From contig CAZQAE010000007.1 of NCBI GenBank assembly GCA_964591275.1, positions 1 through 64,000 on the forward strand: a stretch of DNA of 64,000 nucleotides, given 5' to 3'. Source of the stretch: G963674685 sp964591275. GTDB taxonomy: Bacteria > Lernaellota > Lernaellaia > JACKCT01. This document shows positions 44,524-52,549 of the stretch, one piece after another (position 1 is the stretch's first letter; every line of letters begins with the position of its first letter). The position numbers were made by a program, and so were the translations under genes. Under the pieces are notes generated by a model. The model saw only the letters and a program-made list of their open reading frames with translations. It did not search any database and was not told the origin of the DNA.

Positions 44524-45426
44524 ATGGCGCCCAACATGGAGATCACGAACCTTATGCCCGCGATGCAAAGCGCCTGGCTGCAACTATCTAAATATTCCGA
44601 GGCCATCGCTTGCGCCATCTTCCTCGTTGCCTTCGTACTGACTGTTCTCTATTTCTATCGCGACAAGCTGCCCCTGCCCAATTTTTTCGCCGCGGCCGGT
44701 GTCCTAAATATTCTTTCCATTGCCCTGGGGACGCGGGGGCAGGTTTTTATGATGCGCTGCCCGCTGATCGAATCCGCCGTGACGGATGGAAAAATTGAAA
44801 AGGCCATAAATTTAGAAACAAGCCCGCCGACTTTTTTCCGCGTGGAACTTCCCGGCCTGGGTACATTCCTTTTCATCACCCTGATCCTCTTCGCCATTTC
44901 CGTACTCACATCCTGGAAAGCGGCTAAAACAAACACCGCGCCATCGACGCGCAAAGCGACCCTCTTTTTCATCTTCCCCATGATCCTCTACTTCCTCGCC
45001 TGCGTGCACCTGATTATTAAATCGGGACGCTTCCCCGGCTTTCATCTGCAAACAAATATTTATGCGCTAGCGCTTTTGGCTTCCACCTGGACTATCGGCG
45101 CACTGACCTTAATGCTCGCCGGCGGCGGCGAGGCAATGCGTGAGAGACTGCCCGATCCAAAAATCATGGACGGCCTGGCCTGCAAATCCATTATGGCGGG
45201 CTTTCCGGTCCTCTTTTTCGCCATCCTCTCCGGCGCGATTTTGGCCAAGCAGACTCAAGGCAGCTATTGGGACTGGCACCTGAAGGAAACAGCCTCGCTA
45301 CTCACCTTGATTGTTTATCTGATCTATCTCTACACGCGTATCGCGAAAGGCTGGGTGGGCAGGCGCAGCGCCTGGATCGCCATCCTCGGCGCTGCCGGAA
45401 TCCTCTTCACGTATCTCGGCCTTTAA
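44524..45426 (+). CDS. CcsA/ResC-like cytochrome c assembly membrane protein
   Basis: A 300-aa polytopic protein with about eight membrane helices. The C-terminal part has the CcsA-type haem-handling signature in altered form, YWDWHLKETASLLTLIVYLIYLY (usual WSWDPKET), then the typical ending GRRSAWIAILGAAGILFTYLG. The family delivers haem to apocytochromes c on the periplasmic side. A CcsB/ResB partner is not adjacent. It fits the need created by the dodecahaem cytochrome 5 kb upstream. Because the core motif has His for Asp-Pro, it could be a divergent haem carrier rather than the standard synthetase subunit. Confidence 0.8.
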   Translation: MAPNMEITNLMPAMQSAWLQLSKYSEAIACAIFLVAFVLTVLYFYRDKLPLPNFFAAAGVLNILSIALGTRGQVFMMRCPLIESAVTDGKIEKAINLETSPPTFFRVELPGLGTFLFITLILFAISVLTSWKAAKTNTAPSTRKATLFFIFPMILYFLACVHLIIKSGRFPGFHLQTNIYALALLASTWTIGALTLMLAGGGEAMRERLPDPKIMDGLACKSIMAGFPVLFFAILSGAILAKQTQGSYWDWHLKETASLLTLIVYLIYLYTRIAKGWVGRRSAWIAILGAAGILFTYLGL

Positions 45427-45485
45427 CCTCATCTAAACAGGTATGCTTAGCTAGTTCCTGTCCCGGAATGGCAGTTTTTCCGAGA

Positions 45486-45587
45486 TCAAGCGGTACGATA
45501 TTCTGATGTCGTAGTGTCTTTGAATGACTCGAAGCCGCGCCAGTCGTAGCGGTCAAGGCCGAAGCAGCGCTTGAAAAACGAGATCAT
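45486..45587 (-). pseudogene. Transposase 3'-end remnant
   Basis: Minus-strand frame of 33 codons, MISFFKRCFGLDRYDWRGF followed by ESFKDTTTSEYR and a stop. The first part resembles a conserved C-terminal segment of IS transposases (FKRxFGxxRxxWRGFxSF). No upstream part of the gene remains: an in-frame stop occurs just before, at the edge of the palindromic element. It marks past IS activity. The IS family is not certain. Confidence 0.55.
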
Positions 45588-45588
45588 G

Positions 45589-45719
45589 CCCGCTCATTGT
45601 CGCATCTTCAGCTAAAGCCTCAGATGCGACTGGACATTCGCGGCTCGGAAATTAGACATTCGCGGCAACGAAACAGAGCCGCGAACGGCAAAATCGCCGT
45701 CAGGCGATAAGTGAGCGGG
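45589..45719. repeat. Palindromic intergenic element, copy A (131 bp)
   Basis: Bounded by CCCGCTCA (45589-45596) and TGAGCGGG (45712-45719). Inside are an inverted pair GTCGCATCT/AGATGCGAC and, at 45687-45708, the 22-base block shared exactly with 56900-56921, which contains the hairpin ATCGCC-GTCA-GGCGAT. Both halves recur in opposite order at 56900-57050. Noncoding; looks like a small non-autonomous element next to a transposase remnant and a toxin gene. Confidence 0.7.
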
Positions 45720-45797
45720 TGATTTATCGCCATTTAGAAAATCGGGGGCACGCAATCCGAACAGCCATTCACCAGGAAATCGGAACAATGCGGGATT

Positions 45798-46052
45798 TTA
45801 ACGATAGACTTCGCGCCGGTGGGCAATGACAGTGACGTAAACTTCGTGCTCGGGATCGTCAATGAGATAAATTACGCGCCATTGCCCAACGCGAATTCGC
45901 CACTCCTGGCTTCCGACCAGTTTCCGGGCGTTGGCAGGCCGGGGATTGTCCGCAAGGGCGAACACTTTTCGCCTTAAGCGTTCGTAAATTTCAGGCGGGA
46001 GTTTGGAGAGTTGTTTGAGCGCGGCAGGATGAAGAAAGACCTGATAGTTCAC
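45798..46052 (-). CDS. RelE/ParE-type toxin
   Basis: An 84-aa basic protein of the RelE/StbE type: VFLHPAALKQLSKLP at the start, ANARKLVGSQEWRIRVGQWRVIYLID in the middle and VIAHRREVY at the end, with the Arg and C-terminal His/Arg/Tyr residues expected of mRNA interferases that cut mRNA on the ribosome. Start is GTG 46052, overlapping the stop of the upstream partner gene as GTGA. Cytoplasmic. The partner is not a standard RelB/Phd sequence, but order and overlap fit a toxin-antitoxin operon. Confidence 0.85.
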   Translation of the reverse strand: MNYQVFLHPAALKQLSKLPPEIYERLRRKVFALADNPRPANARKLVGSQEWRIRVGQWRVIYLIDDPEHEVYVTVIAHRREVYR

Positions 46053-46276
46053 CGAGAGATCCTCCGACGACCATCCTCATGCGCGAAAGCATCGTCGGCG
46101 GAAATCTTGGTTCCGGCGCGTCTTGAGGCGGAAAGAAGTGCGTCTAAGATATCCTCCTGGGTTTCCTCAGCCGCCTCTGGAAATAGCATGCATATCAGCG
46201 CCCAAAGTGATTCCTCGTCCAGAGAAAACACTTGCTCGCTCAAGTCTGTCAACTTCGCTACATCGGCAACAGGCAT
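46049..46276 (-). CDS. Probable antitoxin partner of the RelE-type toxin
   Basis: A 75-aa protein starting at ATG 46276 behind AAGGAGG. It is helical and acidic in the middle (DEESLWALICMLFPEAAEE) with a basic tail (EDGRRRISR). It does not look like a RelB, Phd, MazE or HigA family DNA-binding domain. Its stop overlaps the toxin start, so the two are co-translated, and antitoxin function is inferred from that. The frame is open to 46318. Confidence 0.6.
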   Translation of the reverse strand: MPVADVAKLTDLSEQVFSLDEESLWALICMLFPEAAEETQEDILDALLSASRRAGTKISADDAFAHEDGRRRISR

Positions 46277-46382
46277 TGTGACGCCTCCTTGCTTCGAATC
46301 GTAGCCTTTGGCGCTCAATCATTCAAGAGTATTTTCGGTGCACTTAAAACGCTATCGATCTCATCACTGGATCGCGAAAGTC

Positions 46383-46480
46383 GGGGACACCCAATCTCAA
46401 TAACTGTACGCCTACGAAGCTGCATCGGCAAAAACGATTATATTTAGCACTGCAAATAATCGCTCGAGATGGGTGTCCCC
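46383..46480. repeat. Inverted repeat of about 16 bp enclosing 67 bp
   Basis: GGGGACACCCAATCTC (46383-46398) is matched by GAGATGGGTGTCCCC (46466-46480), with 11 perfect bases (GGGGACACCCA / TGGGTGTCCCC) and one bulged base. The spacer contains no gene. The arms resemble ends of short palindromic REP/MITE-like elements. The rest of 46277-46689 shows no gene. Confidence 0.6.
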
Positions 46481-46689
46481 AAATATCCAATTTTCATTGT
46501 TTTTCCTGCCTCGCAATTTTTCGCTTTGCCAATTTTGGTTCGCTAAGCCCCCGCATTCGTTAATCGTTCTTCATCGCTGCTCATTCATAAGGGAATATTG
46601 ACAACAGAAGAACAATAACAATACTCTCGACTTAGGTGTTGCGCCTTTCTTCTGGCGATCACAAAATTAATTCAAAGGGGGAGGAACTT

Positions 46690-46938
46690 TTGGAAATCAA
46701 GATAAAATCGTTTGATGTTAACATGGATGTCAAATCTAATGGAATTGAATTCGAGGTCCGAAAACCAAGTGATTCGAAGCATATTGGCGACTGCTACTTG
46801 ACGATGAGCGGGCTTATCTGGTGCAAAGGAAAGATTGCCAAGAAGAATGGCCAAAAGATTTCGTGGACTGACTTTCAGGAGATCATGAAATCAGAGGCCG
46901 CCAAGAAGGCCGCGTTGAAGGCGGCCAAACAAGCTTGA
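46690..46938 (+). CDS. Small lysine-rich protein of unknown function before a methyltransferase
   Basis: Predicted 82-aa protein beginning at TTG 46690, chosen because GGGGGAGG lies 5 bp upstream; no ATG occurs until much later, and the frame is open back to a GTG at 46636. The sequence is a beta-rich core (IEFEVRKPS, CYLTMSGLIWCKGK) followed by an Ala/Lys helix. Lysine content suggests nucleic acid binding, but no family is recognised. It lies 82 bp upstream of the DNA methyltransferase in the same direction, so it could be part of the same restriction-modification locus, for instance as a control protein; that is inference. Confidence 0.55.
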   Translation: MEIKIKSFDVNMDVKSNGIEFEVRKPSDSKHIGDCYLTMSGLIWCKGKIAKKNGQKISWTDFQEIMKSEAAKKAALKAAKQA

Positions 46939-47020
46939 CAACAGTCCTGCAAACAACGCCTTGCACTTTGACTCCTGTTCCGCGCGAAAAGTGAAGGCAA
47001 CGTTAAACCAAGAGAAGAAC

Positions 47021-48010
47021 ATGAAACAATGTGCTCCACGAAACAAAACCCTGGCTTGCACAGAGGCGGAGTTGGACTCGCTCTCGCAAGGATTGCTGCG
47101 CCTGAAAGAACCAGCAAGTCCAGAATCGCTAGCTGATCGCATTGTCAACCAAGATGTCGAACAGGCTCTGCCGTTTCTGCCGACCGGGATCTTCGACCTC
47201 CTCATTCTCGATCCTCCTTACAACCTGACAAAGAACTACAACGGTCACATTTTTCGCTCCCGTGAAGCGAAGGATTACATCGTTTGGTTTAGCCGAATAC
47301 TCTCATCACTCCTCCCACTACTGCGCCCCAAAGCAACCCTTTACGTCTGCAGCGACTGGAGGACCTCCAGTATTATCTTTCCAGTGTTGAACGAGCATCT
47401 CCATGTCCGCAACAGAATCACTTGGGAAAGAGAAAAGGGGCGTGGCGCGAAGGCTAATTGGAAGAACAATACCGAGGATATCTGGTTCTGCACCCTTGGA
47501 GACGACTACTGCTTTAATGTTGACGATGTAAAGCTCAAGAGACGTGTTCTCGCGCCTTACCGATCAAATGATGGAAACCCCAAGGACTGGGAAGAATCAC
47601 GAAGTGGAAACTATAGGCTAACGTATCCATCAAACCTCTGGTCTGACATCACAATTCCTTTTTGGTCAATGCCAGAGAACACGGACCATCCTACTCAGAA
47701 ACCTGAGAAGCTGATCGCAAAGCTCGTTCTTGCAAGCTCTAATCAGGGAGATTTGGTGCTCGACCCCTTTCTTGGCAGTGGCACAACGGCAGTTGTTGCA
47801 CATAAGCTTAATCGACGGTTCTGTGGAATAGAGTTGAACCGAGAGTACTGTTGCTGGGCGGCCAAACGCTTGATGCAGGCTGAAACTGACACATGCATCC
47901 AAGGATATGTGGACGGTGTGTTTTGGGAACGGAACAGTTTGTGTGACCAAAAGAAAAAGAAACTGAACAAGACACCTCGCGAAACAACCTTAGGGCTGTT
48001 CAATGACTGA
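47021..48010 (+). CDS. Beta-class DNA methyltransferase (N4/N6)
   Basis: Product of about 329 aa. Motif IV LDPPYNLTKNY lies in the N-terminal part (near residue 65) and motif I DPFLGSGTTAVVA in the C-terminal part, the order that defines beta-class amino-methyltransferases. The middle region (about 105-220) is the likely target-recognition domain. It transfers a methyl group from SAM to adenine N6 or cytosine N4. ATG 47021 has AAGAGAAG upstream. Its 3' end overlaps the next gene by 8 bp, a common arrangement in type II restriction-modification pairs. The target sequence cannot be deduced. Confidence 0.9.
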   Translation: MKQCAPRNKTLACTEAELDSLSQGLLRLKEPASPESLADRIVNQDVEQALPFLPTGIFDLLILDPPYNLTKNYNGHIFRSREAKDYIVWFSRILSSLLPLLRPKATLYVCSDWRTSSIIFPVLNEHLHVRNRITWEREKGRGAKANWKNNTEDIWFCTLGDDYCFNVDDVKLKRRVLAPYRSNDGNPKDWEESRSGNYRLTYPSNLWSDITIPFWSMPENTDHPTQKPEKLIAKLVLASSNQGDLVLDPFLGSGTTAVVAHKLNRRFCGIELNREYCCWAAKRLMQAETDTCIQGYVDGVFWERNSLCDQKKKKLNKTPRETTLGLFND

Positions 48011-49160
48011 TGCCCTGAACCGACTGATAAAATTGATTGAAAAGAACGACGGGATTAATGACAAAGCGAAACTGGCGTGCATTCTGGCAGACACATTTGA
48101 TCTCGTTAGAGATCGCTCAGTCTACTACTGTGCCAACTATGCCTTGCGATTCAGTTCGTCGGTCGGTCGTAATTTTGGGAACACAGTATTGTCCCTATCC
48201 AATCTTCGTAAGTACGATGATCGCCCCTTCATCGTGTGTCTCGTGACCCCAACACAGAACTACTGTCTGATCGCAAATACGACATTCTTGAAGAAGATAA
48301 GCCATAGTTCGCAGGAACTCAGAGAAAATAACATCAGAGGGAGTTTCAATGGCTCTGACATTGTCCGAGAGTTTGAGGAAATTAGCAACACTGCTTACAA
48401 TATTGCTAGATTATTTGCGATCCATGCAGAGATTGGATTTGAGGGAAACTTAATTCGTCTTGTGGAGGCGACGAATAGCATTTCCCCATCGGGATCGAAG
48501 TACCATGTGAGTGACACGGCCTTACCTACAATTTTTGAGGCTCCGAAACGAGCAATGAGTTTTATTGATGCGAAAGAATGCACAATTCTAAAGATAGAGT
48601 TGGATGCACAAGTTAAGAAGTTCAGGACTGAGATTCTGTTGGCGGCACTTATTGAGAATGTCAACGTCCGAGGTCGGATTATTGAGTATCTCATTGCTGG
48701 AGAGGATGAAGCCCTTCGACAAAAGCTCATCTCCGCCTTGAAGGATGGTGACAGAAGTATCCCCCAGTTTAAAACGGAAAACACGCTTGGTGATTACCAC
48801 AGGCGATTCGATTCATTTGATACCGAAACAGATGTAAAGACGAAGGTACTGATCCTGAATTCAAACCCGAAGGCGTACAACCTCGACAAAATGCTTGAGT
48901 TTCTCGCTGCGGAGCAGTCTATTTTCATGTTCTACTTTGTCGGCATTGATCCGGGAAAGACTGTAAAAACTGTGTTGGTCTCGATTTTCCAGAGGACCTT
49001 GCTTCGCTCGACAATTTTACTCCGGCACTGGTCTGGTCGAAATTCACGTGGCGTGGCGCAGTTTGAGGGGAAGGCAATCAATGAACTCATAGATACATCA
49101 GACTCAGAGATTGACGAATGTGAATCTATCGAGTTTCTGAAACAGGTCATTGCACTTTAG
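48003..49160 (+). CDS. Candidate type II restriction endonuclease
   Basis: A 385-aa protein with no recognised family. It overlaps the methyltransferase by 8 bp, and the gene appears more AT-rich than most of the window, as in acquired restriction-modification loci. A possible PD-(D/E)xK-like site is TETDVKTKVLILNSN near residue 275, preceded by a DYHRRFDSFD stretch; the fit is loose. Function is inferred chiefly from position. Alternatives include a methyltransferase accessory or a defence protein of another type. Confidence 0.6.
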   Translation: MTDALNRLIKLIEKNDGINDKAKLACILADTFDLVRDRSVYYCANYALRFSSSVGRNFGNTVLSLSNLRKYDDRPFIVCLVTPTQNYCLIANTTFLKKISHSSQELRENNIRGSFNGSDIVREFEEISNTAYNIARLFAIHAEIGFEGNLIRLVEATNSISPSGSKYHVSDTALPTIFEAPKRAMSFIDAKECTILKIELDAQVKKFRTEILLAALIENVNVRGRIIEYLIAGEDEALRQKLISALKDGDRSIPQFKTENTLGDYHRRFDSFDTETDVKTKVLILNSNPKAYNLDKMLEFLAAEQSIFMFYFVGIDPGKTVKTVLVSIFQRTLLRSTILLRHWSGRNSRGVAQFEGKAINELIDTSDSEIDECESIEFLKQVIAL

Positions 49161-49429
49161 GAATAAAGAAGGTTTAGCAGGACAAATTTAGCGTGTGCGA
49201 AATAGCGCCCCACTGATTTGCGTCGTTCATCAGATGATATTTCCAATCAATGTCGTCGCCCAGTGAAAATTGCATAAGCCCTTGATATTACATGACAAAT
49301 CGTCGTATTTGTGCTAGAAAAATCACCAGGACATGGGCATGTCGACCCCAAAATTCCGGTGAAACATGCTGCCGAAAATGCCGGGGTTAAATCCTTCCTA
49401 TCTCCAGGACGGCGTCAACAAAGGTAGTG

Positions 49430-50365
49430 TCAAGAATCTTTCGCACTTTTGATTGGCTCTCGATGGCGGCTGACGAGCGCCAGGCCCCCGACGATCAGCA
49501 GGAATCCCGCAGCTTCTTTATATCCAACACTTTCGCCCAGGAAAATCGCGGCGAGCGACGCCGATGCGAGTGGTTGCAGCGTGATGTACGTCGCCGCCAG
49601 GGAAGGAGTGGATTGCCCGATCGCCCATGTGTTGGCGAGGTAGCATGTTATTGTGGGAATTAATACGATGTAGGCGACGGCGAACCAGACCCAGGAAGGC
49701 ACTTCAGCGATATCAAGCTTCGGGGCGCCAATGGCTCCTGCGACGCTGATTCCTATGGCGCCGAAAACGTATGCCCATGCGGTGACAGTGAGAGGCCCAA
49801 GCCTGTCCAGTAAGGGTTTCTGCAAGACGAGATAGCAGGCGAAGCTGGCGCAGTTCGTAAGAATCAAAACATTGCCCAAAGCCCGGCCTCCCGCCAAAGA
49901 GAATCGACCGATGTCCAGCATGACCAGGGATCCGACAACGGCCAGGGCGATGCCGGCGATCTTAACAGTCGAGATTTTTTCCACGCGGAAAGCGACGCCG
50001 ATGAGGGCCGCCAGGACGGGAACCGAAGGCATCAGGATTCCCGCGTTGGTCGCCGTAGTGAGGCGGAGACCGAAAATAAAAAGTAACTGATTTGCGAAAA
50101 CACCGAAGAAGCCCAGGATGGCCAGGTGGAGATAATCCTTGCCTTTTGGCGGGTTTCTATCGATCACGAGCGCTGCGACCAGCAGGATCGGCGCGGCCGA
50201 GCAGGCGCGAATCATGGCCAGAGTCAGGGGGTGCAGATGCTCCAGAACACCTTTGGCCGCGACATGCATGCTGCCAAAGCCAAATTGCACGGCGAGGAGC
50301 ACGAAATGGACTCGCGTCGGAACAAGGGATGCGGTTTTTCGTTGCGTCGCCAAATTATCAACCAT
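49430..50365 (-). CDS. EamA/DMT-family transporter
   Basis: Inner-membrane protein of about 311 aa with ten hydrophobic segments arranged as two EamA repeats, beginning VHFVLLAVQFGFGSMHVAAK and with the paired SPxxxA-like region near STPSLAATYITLQPLASA. Drug/metabolite transporters of this type export amino acids, metabolites or small toxic compounds; the substrate is unknown. ATG 50365 is preferred; the frame is open to 50416. It is divergent from the TetR gene, so the TetR operator region might also affect it. The 269 bp downstream (49161-49429) contain no recognised gene. Confidence 0.85.
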   Translation of the reverse strand: MVDNLATQRKTASLVPTRVHFVLLAVQFGFGSMHVAAKGVLEHLHPLTLAMIRACSAAPILLVAALVIDRNPPKGKDYLHLAILGFFGVFANQLLFIFGLRLTTATNAGILMPSVPVLAALIGVAFRVEKISTVKIAGIALAVVGSLVMLDIGRFSLAGGRALGNVLILTNCASFACYLVLQKPLLDRLGPLTVTAWAYVFGAIGISVAGAIGAPKLDIAEVPSWVWFAVAYIVLIPTITCYLANTWAIGQSTPSLAATYITLQPLASASLAAIFLGESVGYKEAAGFLLIVGGLALVSRHREPIKSAKDS

Positions 50366-50462
50366 CCGGTGGCGGTAAAGCGCAGCTTTTGTCGATGCTC
50401 TGGCGGCGTTTGTCAATGCCCGCCGGATTTCTAACGGAAGATATGAATAGCGCGTATTTTTC

Positions 50463-50491
50463 TTGACAGCTTGATCGAATGGGGGTATGAC
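50463..50491 (+). promoter_or_regulatory. Promoter of the tetR-efflux operon
   Basis: TTGACA (50463-50468) and TATGAC (50486-50491) are 17 bp apart, about 40 bp before the TetR start codon. Confidence 0.65.
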
Positions 50492-50495
50492 TGCT

Positions 50496-50510
50496 TGACC
50501 ATTTTGGTCA
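50496..50510. promoter_or_regulatory. Candidate TetR operator TGACCA-TTT-TGGTCA
   Basis: A perfect 6-3-6 palindrome just downstream of the -10 box, over the expected transcription start. This is a typical site for autorepression by the TetR-family gene that follows. Confidence 0.65.
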
Positions 50511-50532
50511 TCCCGTCACTGGGGCGAATATA

Positions 50533-51114
50533 ATGAGCGAAAAAAGCGAAAAATATGACCTGATTCTCGAAACGGCGGGACCCTTGTTCGCCCGTTACGG
50601 GATAAAAAAGACGACTGTGGACGAAATTGCCCAGGCCGCCGGCATGGGCAAGGGAACCATCTACCTGTATTTTAAAAGCAAAGAAGAGATATTCGAAGCC
50701 ATCGTGCGGATTCGCACTCAGGAATTTATCAATAAAGCTCGAAAAATCCTCGAAAAGGACATCCCTGCGGAAGAAATGCTCAGGCAATTCACGCACATGC
50801 GAATAGGGAATTTTGAGGAGACAGCCAAGCAATACAATGTGTCATTCGAAGCGATCGAAGAATTGCGCAGAGAAGCCGAAGCCCTGGTCAGCGACGTTTT
50901 TGAGGAGGAGGGGGAGGTCCTTGCCTCTATCCTTCAATTAGGCGTTGAACGCGGCGAGATGACCGTTGACGACATTCCCGTTGTGGTATTGGCCATGCAG
51001 GCTTCGTTTAAGGCTCTGGATATGCCCTGGGTAATAAAGGGTCGCACGCTGGATGTTAAGAAAAAGGCGGATATTCTCGTCGGCCTTTTCATTAATGGAT
51101 TAAAGAAAAAATAG
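50533..51114 (+). CDS. TetR-family transcriptional regulator
   Basis: A 193-aa regulator. The N-terminal TetR helix-turn-helix spans about residues 10-55 (LFARYGIKKTTVDEIAQAAGMGKGTIYLYF), followed by a helical ligand-binding domain. The start lies 9 bp before the TolC gene is encoded downstream of its stop, so it is the first gene of the efflux operon. It probably represses its own promoter through the palindrome at 50496-50510 until a substrate of the pump binds. Ligand unknown. Confidence 0.9.
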   Translation: MSEKSEKYDLILETAGPLFARYGIKKTTVDEIAQAAGMGKGTIYLYFKSKEEIFEAIVRIRTQEFINKARKILEKDIPAEEMLRQFTHMRIGNFEETAKQYNVSFEAIEELRREAEALVSDVFEEEGEVLASILQLGVERGEMTVDDIPVVVLAMQASFKALDMPWVIKGRTLDVKKKADILVGLFINGLKKK

Positions 51115-51123
51115 GGAGCAGCC

Positions 51124-52521
51124 TTGAAACGCCGTATCATTCTGACTCTTTTGGTTGCAGCTCTCGTCATCGTTCCCGCCGCTGTCAGCGCGCAGGAGAA
51201 CGACGATTTGGGCGTCGATCTGGGAGCCTTGACACTGCAGGATGCTGTGAATCTGGCTCTGAGCAAAGGCGAGTCTGCTGAGATTGCTCAGGAAGAGATC
51301 AAAAAAGCCAAAGGCGCCGTCACCGAATATCGCGGAGCAGCCTGGCCGCAGCTAACGGGCATTGCTGGTTATACCTATAACCTGGAAGAGCCGACGAATA
51401 AAATGGATTTCAGTTTCCTGGACCCGCTGAGCATGCAGGCCGGTGGTCCTCCGATCGGGGAAATCGAAATCCCTTTGGTTTACCGCCATGATTGGAAATT
51501 CACCCTCAACGCCAGGCAGAATCTTTTCACCTTCGGTCGCGTCGGCAATGCGATTCGCATGGCGAAAACCTACAGAAGCATCAGTGAAGAAAACGCTGAG
51601 CTGACAAACCAGGATACAGCGCTTGAGGCAGCCGAGGCCTATTACGGGGTTGTTCTGGCCAAGGAGATGGCGGATGTGGCTCGTAAGAATTTTAAAATCT
51701 CAAAAATGCACCTGGACGACGTGCAGGCCAAGTTCGACAGAGGACTGAAATCCGAGTTTGAACTTTTGCAGGCCAAGGCCGATCTGGAGCAAAGCCGACC
51801 TTACCTTATAAAAATGGATTCCATGGTTGTCATCACCAAGTTGAACCTGTTGCGTTTGATGGGCATGAATCTCGATCTTGCAGTGGATGTTGGGGAAGGA
51901 TTTTCCGAAGAAACGCTCAAACAATCTGTCAACGACTACGTCCTGACCGCACAAAGTGATCGCAAAGAATTGAACCTTCTCAACATGCAAAAGGACATGA
52001 ATCATCTTGAAGGAAATATTCATCGCTCCGGCATGTTGCCGATTCTGGCCGCGGAAATGAATTACACCTACGCAGGGCAAAGCATCAGCGACGAAGACGA
52101 TTTCTGGCCCCAGGGAGATGATGACTGGATGACGTTCTGGTCTGTGGGCGCGACGATGACCTGGCCATTTTTTGACGGTTTCACATCCGTGGGAAAGATG
52201 CGGCAGGCTCGGGCGACTGAACGCATCACCAGGCTTCGCAGGACGCAGGCCGTCAAAGGCATCGAACTGGAAGTCACGCAGCTTGCCACGCGGCTCGAAA
52301 CGCTCAAGCAGGAACTGGCCGCGAGGAAAGAAAGCGTCGCGCTGGTTAATAGAGCTTTCGAGCTGGCGTCTATTCGATACGATTCCGGCTTGGGAACAAG
52401 GCTGGAAAAAGTCGACGCCAAGGCTCAATGGACCTTGGCCAGAAGCACATTGATACAAACACTCTACGATCTTAATATCGCGCGCGTGAAGCTCAACCGC
52501 GCCCTTGGAAAAGGTCAATAA
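51124..52521 (+). CDS. TolC-family outer-membrane efflux protein (first pump)
   Basis: A 465-aa exported protein with a signal peptide (cleavage after AVSA) and two repeated OEP-type coiled-coil/strand halves, LQDAVNLALSKGES near the N-terminus and the second half from about residue 240. It forms the outer-membrane exit duct. The start codon is TTG 51124 behind AGGGAG, 9 bp after the tetR stop. The next gene (adaptor) starts 28 bp after its stop. Mature pump: TolC-adaptor-RND. Confidence 0.9.
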   Translation: MKRRIILTLLVAALVIVPAAVSAQENDDLGVDLGALTLQDAVNLALSKGESAEIAQEEIKKAKGAVTEYRGAAWPQLTGIAGYTYNLEEPTNKMDFSFLDPLSMQAGGPPIGEIEIPLVYRHDWKFTLNARQNLFTFGRVGNAIRMAKTYRSISEENAELTNQDTALEAAEAYYGVVLAKEMADVARKNFKISKMHLDDVQAKFDRGLKSEFELLQAKADLEQSRPYLIKMDSMVVITKLNLLRLMGMNLDLAVDVGEGFSEETLKQSVNDYVLTAQSDRKELNLLNMQKDMNHLEGNIHRSGMLPILAAEMNYTYAGQSISDEDDFWPQGDDDWMTFWSVGATMTWPFFDGFTSVGKMRQARATERITRLRRTQAVKGIELEVTQLATRLETLKQELAARKESVALVNRAFELASIRYDSGLGTRLEKVDAKAQWTLARSTLIQTLYDLNIARVKLNRALGKGQ

Positions 52522-52549
52522 AACAAATCCGCAAAGAGACGGAGGGAAT

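Noticed and set aside
49161..49429. Possible IS remnant downstream of the restriction locus
   Set aside because: Some short frames looked transposase-like, but nothing long enough to support a family.
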